From Anaeroplasmataceae bacterium (GTDB lineage Bacteria > Bacillota_I > Bacilli_A > Acholeplasmatales > Anaeroplasmataceae), in contig JAHHSV010000036.1 in NCBI GenBank assembly GCA_020025015.1, positions 1 to 11,743 of the forward strand: a DNA stretch of 11,743 nucleotides, written 5' to 3'. Both the position numbers and the translations under genes were made by a program. The notes beneath the pieces are model-generated. The model was not told where the DNA came from, did no database searches, and saw only the letters and a program-made list of their open reading frames with translations. The stretch's first letter is position 1. Every line of letters starts with the position of its first letter. Positions 5,979 to 11,743 of this stretch are shown one piece after another.

Positions 5979-7652
5979 ATGACAAAGAAAAATTATATTA
6001 TTGATCTAAAAGGTGTAAGCAAAATATTTGGTAATACGACAGTTGTAGATGATTTTAATTTATATGTTAGAAAGGGTGAATTTTTAACATTTTTAGGACC
6101 ATCTGGCTGTGGTAAATCAACAACATTACGAATGATTGCTGGTTTTGAATTTCCTAGTAAGGGTGAAATTTTATTAAAGGGTAGAGATATCACTAACCTT
6201 CCACCTAATAAACGTCCTATTAATATGGTCTTCCAACGCTATGCCTTATTCCCTCATTTAGATGTTTACGATAACGTAGCCTTTGGTTTACGCTTAAAGA
6301 AAATTCCAATTGCTTTAAAGGATGAAAATGGCGAGCCTATTTTAATGGTTAATAAGGAAAAAATTAAGAAATTAAAGGAAGATTATCGTATTACTAAGCG
6401 TAATAAATTATTAACAGAGGAAGAAAAGAGTAGTAAGCTTAGTGAGCTTTCTAAGGCAATTGACAAGCTATTAGCAACACCAGAGCAAGCCTATAAATAT
6501 CGTAAATTAAGTGATAAGGAAATTGATAAAAAGGTAGCGAAGGCTCTAAAAATTGTTGACTTAGATTCACTAGAGGATAGAAGTATTGATACCTTAAGTG
6601 GTGGTCAGCAGCAAAGAGTTGCGATTGCGCGTGCGATTGTTAATGAGCCAGAAATTCTATTATTAGATGAGCCACTTGGTGCCTTAGACTTAAAAATGCG
6701 TAAGGATATGCAAATCGAATTAAAGGAAATGCATGAAAAGCTAGGTATTACCTTCATTTATGTTACTCATGATCAGGAAGAAGCCTTAACAATGAGTGAT
6801 ACAATTGTTGTAATGAAGGATGGTGTAATTCAACAAATTGGTACACCTAAGGATATCTACGATGAGCCTAAGAATGCCTTTGTTGCGGACTTTATTGGTG
6901 AATCAAATATTTATAATGCGACAATCGTTGATAATTTAAAGGTAAGATTCTTAAATACAGTATTTGAGTGCGTTGATGAATTCCCAATTAACGAAAAGGT
7001 TGATGTTGTTGTTCGTCCTGAGGATGTTATTATTACAGAGGCTGGTAAGGGTAACATAGATGGCGTAATGGAAACTAAGGTTTTCAAGGGTCTTCATTAT
7101 GAATATATTATTATGATTGGTAAAAATGAGCTAATGGTTAAATCAACTAAGGATTATGAATTGGAAACTAAGGTTGGTCTAATTATTGAACCTGATTCAA
7201 TTCATATTATGAAAAAGGAATTTATTACTAATATCTATACTGATGCTTCAATTAACAATAAGAATAAGGTTTTAATTGATGATGCAGCCTTTGATTGTGA
7301 TGTTACTCAGTTATTACCTCATTCATATTTAGATGAAGAAGGCTACTTATTTAATGAAGAAGGTACTAAACGTTATGATTTAACGGGTGCCGATGTTGTA
7401 GCTGAGGTTAATATTAGCGATGTTGAGCTAGTAGATGATATTGAATCTGATGCAGCTATCGTTGTTGGCGAAATTATTGATAATATTTACAAGGGCGACC
7501 ATTATCAAATGATTGTCAGAACAGAAAATGAAGAGGATTTCGTTTGTACGACCCCATATACCTATAACCTATACGATAAAATTGGAATTACAATTAAGCC
7601 TGAGAAGATTAGATTAAGATTAAAGAAGGAAATTTCTAATTATGAAGCTTAG
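5979..7652 (+). CDS. potA: Spermidine/putrescine ABC transporter ATP-binding protein, enlarged form
   Basis: The 557-residue product is far longer than the usual 350-380 residues. ATPase motifs are intact: Walker A GPSGCGKST (40-48), Q-loop Gln86, signature LSGGQ (206-210), Walker B ILLLDEP (226-232) and switch His264. A charged, helix-prone insertion of about 70 residues (roughly 109-186) sits in the helical subdomain before the signature. The C-terminal part holds two TOBE-like modules, one ending at about 410 and a second at about 430-550; the KGLHYEYIIMI and KGDHYQMIVRT stretches correspond. Mollicutes PotA proteins are similarly long. The start is the ATG at 5979, after AAAGGAT at 5962-5968; the ATG at 5967 overlaps that site and is rejected. 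The last 11 bases overlap potB. Confidence 0.95.
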   Translation: MTKKNYIIDLKGVSKIFGNTTVVDDFNLYVRKGEFLTFLGPSGCGKSTTLRMIAGFEFPSKGEILLKGRDITNLPPNKRPINMVFQRYALFPHLDVYDNVAFGLRLKKIPIALKDENGEPILMVNKEKIKKLKEDYRITKRNKLLTEEEKSSKLSELSKAIDKLLATPEQAYKYRKLSDKEIDKKVAKALKIVDLDSLEDRSIDTLSGGQQQRVAIARAIVNEPEILLLDEPLGALDLKMRKDMQIELKEMHEKLGITFIYVTHDQEEALTMSDTIVVMKDGVIQQIGTPKDIYDEPKNAFVADFIGESNIYNATIVDNLKVRFLNTVFECVDEFPINEKVDVVVRPEDVIITEAGKGNIDGVMETKVFKGLHYEYIIMIGKNELMVKSTKDYELETKVGLIIEPDSIHIMKKEFITNIYTDASINNKNKVLIDDAAFDCDVTQLLPHSYLDEEGYLFNEEGTKRYDLTGADVVAEVNISDVELVDDIESDAAIVVGEIIDNIYKGDHYQMIVRTENEEDFVCTTPYTYNLYDKIGITIKPEKIRLRLKKEISNYEA

Positions 7653-8439
7653 ATTTCAAAGAAAATATCTATGTATACCATATTGGTTATTTTTAATCTT
7701 ATTTGTAATTCTTCCAATTTTACTAATTATTTATTATGCATTTACTGATACAGAAGGTTATTTTACCATTGATGCTTTAATAAATTTTTTCTCATCAACT
7801 AATAAATTGAATGTATTTTTAACCTCACTAATGTTTGGCGTTTTAAATACAATAATATGCTTAATAATTGGTTATCCAATCGCTTATATCTTAGCAAATT
7901 CAAAAATGAAGGCTAATTATGTTTTAGTCATGCTATTTGTAATGCCTATGTGGATTAATTTCGTATTACGTACTGGTGCAACTAGAGATGTTTTAAGCTG
8001 GATAGGCTTAAATGGTGGTGAGCATCCTTATTTTGCAACAATGGTAGGCTTAGTTTATAACTATTTACCATTTGTTATTTTACCTTTATATTCGACAATG
8101 CTTAAGCTTGATAAGAGCCAATTAGAGGCAGCAAGAGATCTAGGCTGTAATAAGCTTCAGGTTTTTACCAAAAGCATTTTCCCGCAAACTGTACCAGGTA
8201 TTGTTTCAGCGGCGATGATGGTATTTATGCCTACAATGTCTAGTCAGGTAATTCCTGAGGTCTTATCTGAGGGTAAAATTATTTTATTTGGTAATTCTAT
8301 CTATCTTAACTTTACTAACTATCAATGGGGAGATGGCTCTCTAATGGCTTTAGTAATGCTAGTAATTGTTGGTGTAACTATGCTAGTTACAAGAAATTTC
8401 TCAGAACGTGATAATGAAGAAAGGGGTTCACAATGGTAA
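7642..8439 (+). CDS. potB: Spermidine/putrescine ABC transporter permease PotB
   Basis: The 265-residue membrane protein has about six hydrophobic segments (near 12-34, 58-85, 93-110, 131-152, 185-205 and 233-250). Its cytoplasmic EAA loop at 162-186 (EAARDLGCNKLQVF, then FPQTVPGI) docks onto the ATPase. The NFVLRTGATRDVL region at 106-118 matches polyamine permeases. It forms the channel with PotC. The gene begins inside the end of potA (11-base overlap), preceded by AGAAGGA at 7624-7630, and overlaps potC by seven bases, so translation along the operon is tightly coupled. Confidence 0.94.
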   Translation: MKLRFQRKYLCIPYWLFLILFVILPILLIIYYAFTDTEGYFTIDALINFFSSTNKLNVFLTSLMFGVLNTIICLIIGYPIAYILANSKMKANYVLVMLFVMPMWINFVLRTGATRDVLSWIGLNGGEHPYFATMVGLVYNYLPFVILPLYSTMLKLDKSQLEAARDLGCNKLQVFTKSIFPQTVPGIVSAAMMVFMPTMSSQVIPEVLSEGKIILFGNSIYLNFTNYQWGDGSLMALVMLVIVGVTMLVTRNFSERDNEERGSQW

Positions 8440-9278
8440 AGAAAATATTATCTTATTCATACATTTATTTAATTTTACTATTGATGTATGTTCCTATCTT
8501 TGTTTTAATTGCATTCTCATTTACTAATGCAACCTATATTGGTGAGTGGAATGGCTTTAGCTTTGATTTATATAAGGCTTTATTTAAGGATCAAGAAATT
8601 ATGGTTGCTTTAGGTAATACCTTAATTTTAGCCTTTATTAGTAGCTTAGTTTCAACTGTTTTAGGTACATGTGGTGCAATTGGGGCTTTCTATTCTAAAA
8701 AAAGAAGCAGATTAGCTCTAGAAAATGTGAACCAAATTCCTGTTGTTAACTCGGAAATTGTTATGGCTTTATCTTTAACTGTAATGTTTGTTTTTATGGG
8801 TTCAATGATTTTCCATAAAAATATATTCTCATTTTGGACTTTATTAGCTGGTCATATCGTTATATCTGTACCATTTGTTTATTTAAACGTTAAGCCAAAG
8901 CTTCGTCAAATGGATCCTTCATTATATGAAGCAGCTTTAGACTTAGGCTGTGCACCAAGAACTGCCCTACGTAAGGTTTTAGTTCCGCAAATCATTCCTG
9001 GTATCGTTTCAGGCTTTCTATTAGCATTTACCCTATCCTTAGATGATTTCATTGTAACCGCCTTTACTAGAGGACCAGGCTTATTATCAGGTGATGCAGC
9101 AATTGAAACCTTATCAACCTTAGTTCAAGCTAAATTAAAGAAGGGACCTATTCCAATGAATATGCGTCCTTTAACAACAATCATTTTCTTAGTTGTTTTA
9201 GTAGCAACTATAATTGTAACTATTGTTAATAGTAAAAATAGTAAAAAGGTTAAAACTCGTAAAGGAAGGTTAAATTAA
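8433..9278 (+). CDS. potC: Spermidine/putrescine ABC transporter permease PotC
   Basis: The 281-residue membrane protein has about six hydrophobic segments (near 9-30, 58-86, 105-127, 134-152, 187-207 and 248-266). Its EAA loop at 166-191 (EAALDLGCAPRTALRKV, then PQIIPGI) is followed by FTLSLDDFIVTAF, which is typical of PotC. It is the second half of the permease with PotB. Its lysine-rich C-terminus should be cytoplasmic. An AAAGGGG ribosome binding site precedes the ATG at 8433, inside the end of potB, and the stop overlaps the potD start by one base (TAATG). Confidence 0.94.
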   Translation: MVKKILSYSYIYLILLLMYVPIFVLIAFSFTNATYIGEWNGFSFDLYKALFKDQEIMVALGNTLILAFISSLVSTVLGTCGAIGAFYSKKRSRLALENVNQIPVVNSEIVMALSLTVMFVFMGSMIFHKNIFSFWTLLAGHIVISVPFVYLNVKPKLRQMDPSLYEAALDLGCAPRTALRKVLVPQIIPGIVSGFLLAFTLSLDDFIVTAFTRGPGLLSGDAAIETLSTLVQAKLKKGPIPMNMRPLTTIIFLVVLVATIIVTIVNSKNSKKVKTRKGRLN

Positions 9279-10801
9279 TGAAAAAAATATTATCATTGCT
9301 TTTATTAATACCATTTAGCTTCTTTTTAATGAGTTTTAAAAAGAATGTTACCCTAACACCTGATGGTAATGTAACTATTCATATTTTACATCAGGAAGAT
9401 TATATGGATGAGTCATTATTAGATGATTTTATGGCTAAATATCCTAATGTAAAGGTTGTGTTTGATACAACTGATACAAATGAAACCCTATATAATGAAT
9501 TAAGAACAGGTAAGGCTGAATACAATTTAGTTACCTGTAGTGAATATATGATTCAGCGTATGGCAAGTGAAGGGCTAATTCAAAAGGTAAATTTAGCTGA
9601 TGACTCAGTTTACAAAACTAATATAAGTAGCTTTTTATCAAATGCCCAAAAAACTGGTATGATTGATAAAATCGATGTAATTAACTATAAAACTGGGGAA
9701 AAGCTAGGTATATTATCAGATTACGCAATTGGTTATATGTGGGGTACCTTAGGTACAATGGTAAATCCTTATTATAAGGAATATCAAAACCGCAATATGA
9801 CTAAAGACGAGATAATAAGTGGCTTACGTAGCACTGATGGCTGGAGTAAATTTTGGGATCCACAATTTAAGGGGACTCAATCAGTTAAGGAATCTATGCG
9901 TGATACCTATGCCTTAGGAATTTTTGAGGTATTTAAGGATGAATTTTTAAATCCTAATATTAGCTATCAAGAAAAAAATAATAAATATTTCAATGATCAT
10001 TCAGCAGATACAATCAGAAAGGTTAAGGATGCCTTAATTGAGTTAAAGGGCAATATCTTTGGCTTTGAGGTTGATTCTGGTAAAAATGATATTGTAACAG
10101 GCAAAATTGGTATGAATCTTGCTTGGTCGGGTGATGCAGCCTTCTCTATTTTAAAGGGTGAGTTTTATCCAGGTCCAGATGAGGATTATAGTGAAGAAAA
10201 GCCAGAGGATAAGAAAACAAAATTATATTATAATATTCCCGAATCAGGCTCTAATATTTGGTTTGATGGCTTTTGTATGCCTGCTACAACTAAGCCTGAT
10301 AGCTTAGAATATAAATACACCTTAAAGTTTATTGATTTTATAAGCTCACCAGAAAATGTTGTAAAGAACATGTCATATACTGGTTTTACCTCATTTATGT
10401 CAGGAAATGGAATCGAAAATAATCCTATTGCTGATTATGTTAAGGAAACCTTTGCTGATGAGAGTGATAATCTAAAACCATATAACATTTCATACTTTTT
10501 CAATAATACTAAAGAAGAGGATATGACATTATATGTTAATCCTGATTCTTTTGCTGGCCGTATGATTGTGGCTCAGTATCCTGAAAAGGGGATGATTGAA
10601 CGCTTATATATAATGGAAGATTACGGCTTAGACAATGGTAAAATTGTTCAAATGTGGGAGGACATAAAGGTTAATCCGCTACCAACTTGGGTAATTGTTG
10701 GTTTGGTTATTTTTGTAACAGGAACCATTGGCTATTTAGGCTCATATAAATTTATCAAGGCTTATAAGGTTAAAAAGAGAAAAGCCTTAAGAAATCAATA
10801 A
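9278..10801 (+). CDS. potD: Polyamine-binding protein PotD with C-terminal membrane anchor
   Basis: The 507-residue protein is longer than typical PotD (about 350). An N-terminal hydrophobic segment (4-20, after MKK) has no lipobox cysteine and no clear signal-peptidase site. The binding fold spans about 30-460, with PotD-like landmarks YMWGTLGTMVN (153-163), LAWSGDAAF (281-289) and IWFDGFCMPA (327-336); Trp328 and Asp330 correspond to residues that hold the polyamine in E. coli PotD. A second hydrophobic segment at about 470-489 is followed by a very basic tail (KFIKAYKVKKRKALRNQ), the pattern of a C-terminal anchor with a cytoplasmic end. The protein is probably tethered to the outer face of the membrane, perhaps at both ends. 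It is coupled to potC by TAATG. Whether it prefers putrescine, spermidine or agmatine cannot be told. Confidence 0.92.
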   Translation: MKKILSLLLLIPFSFFLMSFKKNVTLTPDGNVTIHILHQEDYMDESLLDDFMAKYPNVKVVFDTTDTNETLYNELRTGKAEYNLVTCSEYMIQRMASEGLIQKVNLADDSVYKTNISSFLSNAQKTGMIDKIDVINYKTGEKLGILSDYAIGYMWGTLGTMVNPYYKEYQNRNMTKDEIISGLRSTDGWSKFWDPQFKGTQSVKESMRDTYALGIFEVFKDEFLNPNISYQEKNNKYFNDHSADTIRKVKDALIELKGNIFGFEVDSGKNDIVTGKIGMNLAWSGDAAFSILKGEFYPGPDEDYSEEKPEDKKTKLYYNIPESGSNIWFDGFCMPATTKPDSLEYKYTLKFIDFISSPENVVKNMSYTGFTSFMSGNGIENNPIADYVKETFADESDNLKPYNISYFFNNTKEEDMTLYVNPDSFAGRMIVAQYPEKGMIERLYIMEDYGLDNGKIVQMWEDIKVNPLPTWVIVGLVIFVTGTIGYLGSYKFIKAYKVKKRKALRNQ

Positions 10802-10812
10802 TAGGAGAATGT

Positions 10813-11709
10813 ATGAAAGAACTATTTCCTTATTTAACGGTAGAAAAAATCGAAGAGGCAAATGTTATTTTTACGGGTATTCCCTTTGATAAAAATGTCT
10901 CTATTGGAAGTGGAGCTGCTAAGGCTCCAGCCCATATGCGTAATCTTTTAGAAATGTATCCACCGATGACCCAATTTGGTAATATGATTGATAAAATTAA
11001 GGTTTTTGATAATGGTGATATTCTAACTGAGGATTTTACTAAAATTCAAGAAGAAGCATTTAAGGCTATTAATAGCAAGAAATTTCCTGTTTTTATTGGT
11101 GGAGATCACAGTATTGCCATAGCTACTGAAAGGGCCTTTTATGATTATGCTAAATCAATTGGCAAGGAGCCGGTAATTATTCATATTGACGCTCATCCAG
11201 ATATTTGTGATATTTATGAGGGAAATAGCTATAGCCATGCTTGCCCTAATAAGCGTAGCTTAGATTATGGTTATTTAGATAAAAACCTAACCATGATTGG
11301 AATGCGTTGCTTTGAGCCACAGGAGGTTATTTTCTTAGCAGAGCATAAAGATATCACCTGCTTAACTAGTGAGGCTGTAAGGTCCCTTGGAACCGATAAA
11401 ATAATAGAACAACTAAAGGAAAAATATGAAAAGGATGATTATTTAGTTTATCTATCTTACGATATTGATGCTAATGATCCGGCTTTTGCACCAGGTACTG
11501 GTACACCTGAGCCTTGGGGCTTAGATTCTATAGTGGTATTAGATTTAATTTTAAAGATTTTTAATAATTTAAGGGTTGGAGCCTTTGATATTGTTGAGGT
11601 ATCACCTGATTTAGATCATAATGATATTACAATGAGCCTTGCAATCAAGACAATCTATGAGGTTTTCTATGCACTTCAAAAAAAATTTAGGGGCTGTGAA
11701 AAAACCTAG
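10813..11709 (+). CDS. speB: Agmatinase-like ureohydrolase
   Basis: The 298-residue product is a manganese-dependent ureohydrolase (arginase/agmatinase superfamily). All six metal ligands are visible: His99 in GGDHS, Asp126, His128 and Asp130 in DAHPD, and Asp217 and Asp219 in SYDIDANDP, followed by the family signature APGTGTPEPWG (226-236) and FDIVEVSPDLD (258-268). Agmatinase converts agmatine to putrescine and urea. The substrate loop reads YSHACPNKR (140-148), which differs from E. coli SpeB, so other guanidino substrates such as guanidinobutyrate remain possible. The last-gene position in a polyamine importer operon favours agmatine. The start ATG follows AGGAGA (10803-10808), 11 bases after potD. 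The last seven codons and the stop lie within a terminator hairpin. Confidence 0.85.
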   Translation: MKELFPYLTVEKIEEANVIFTGIPFDKNVSIGSGAAKAPAHMRNLLEMYPPMTQFGNMIDKIKVFDNGDILTEDFTKIQEEAFKAINSKKFPVFIGGDHSIAIATERAFYDYAKSIGKEPVIIHIDAHPDICDIYEGNSYSHACPNKRSLDYGYLDKNLTMIGMRCFEPQEVIFLAEHKDITCLTSEAVRSLGTDKIIEQLKEKYEKDDYLVYLSYDIDANDPAFAPGTGTPEPWGLDSIVVLDLILKIFNNLRVGAFDIVEVSPDLDHNDITMSLAIKTIYEVFYALQKKFRGCEKT

Positions 11710-11743
11710 TTTTTGAAATTAGGGATTTCACAGTCCTTTTTTT
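11689..11743 (+). terminator. Long terminator hairpin overlapping the end of speB
   Basis: An outer 13-bp stem pairs 11689-11701 with 11726-11738 (two G-T wobbles). After a small internal loop an inner 8-bp stem pairs 11705-11712 with 11716-11723. A T run follows and reaches the window end. The left arm lies within the last codons of speB and the stop codon is in the inner stem. An A run at 11678-11685 precedes the left arm, so the hairpin could also end transcription coming from the opposite strand. Confidence 0.85.

Overview
The window is AT-rich, densely coded and entirely plus-strand. It looks like a low-GC Bacillota genome: the ribosomal block carries the Prp protease and an L27 with a cleavable N-terminal extension, ribosome binding sites are strong, and promoters are sigma-A type. 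The long PotA (about 557 aa, with an insertion in the ATPase domain and two C-terminal TOBE-like modules) resembles Mollicutes PotA proteins. Together with the complete absence of TGA stop codons, this suggests a relative of the Mollicutes or Erysipelotrichia, such as an uncultured gut or rumen lineage. That placement is an inference.

Layout. (1) Bases 1-168 hold the unrecognised 3' tail of an upstream reading frame with an in-frame stop at 16-18. (2) Bases 194-1268 are the ribosomal operon: a consensus promoter, a structured leader resembling an L21 leader, rplU, prp, rpmA and an intrinsic terminator. (3) Bases 1288-2905 are obgE, a one-base-overlapping small membrane protein of DUF1294 type, and a terminator; no separate promoter was found for obgE. 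(4) Bases 2986-5268 are a 2-keto-3-deoxygluconate (KDG) operon: promoter, KDPG aldolase (eda), a YhcH/YiaL (DUF386) protein, KDG kinase (kdgK), terminator. (5) Bases 5269-11743 are a polyamine operon: a repeat-rich promoter region, an XRE-cupin regulator, potA, potB, potC, potD, an agmatinase-like ureohydrolase, and a long terminator hairpin that overlaps the end of the last gene.

How the genes work together. Prp removes the N-terminal extension of L27, so protease and substrate are made from one transcript; ObgE is a ribosome-assembly GTPase. KdgK phosphorylates KDG to KDPG and Eda cleaves it to pyruvate and glyceraldehyde-3-phosphate, which points to growth on uronic acids or pectin-type sugars; the DUF386 protein may handle a sugar-acid anomer or isomer in that route. 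PotABCD is a polyamine ABC importer controlled locally by the XRE-cupin protein. The ureohydrolase would make putrescine plus urea if agmatine is its substrate, so the operon may acquire polyamines both directly and through imported agmatine.

I see no mobile element, CRISPR array, tRNA or rRNA, and no clearly undescribed system. The points most worth following up are the doubly anchored non-lipoprotein PotD, the enlarged PotA, the DUF386 gene inside a KDG operon, the ureohydrolase's substrate, and the inverted repeats ahead of the regulator gene.
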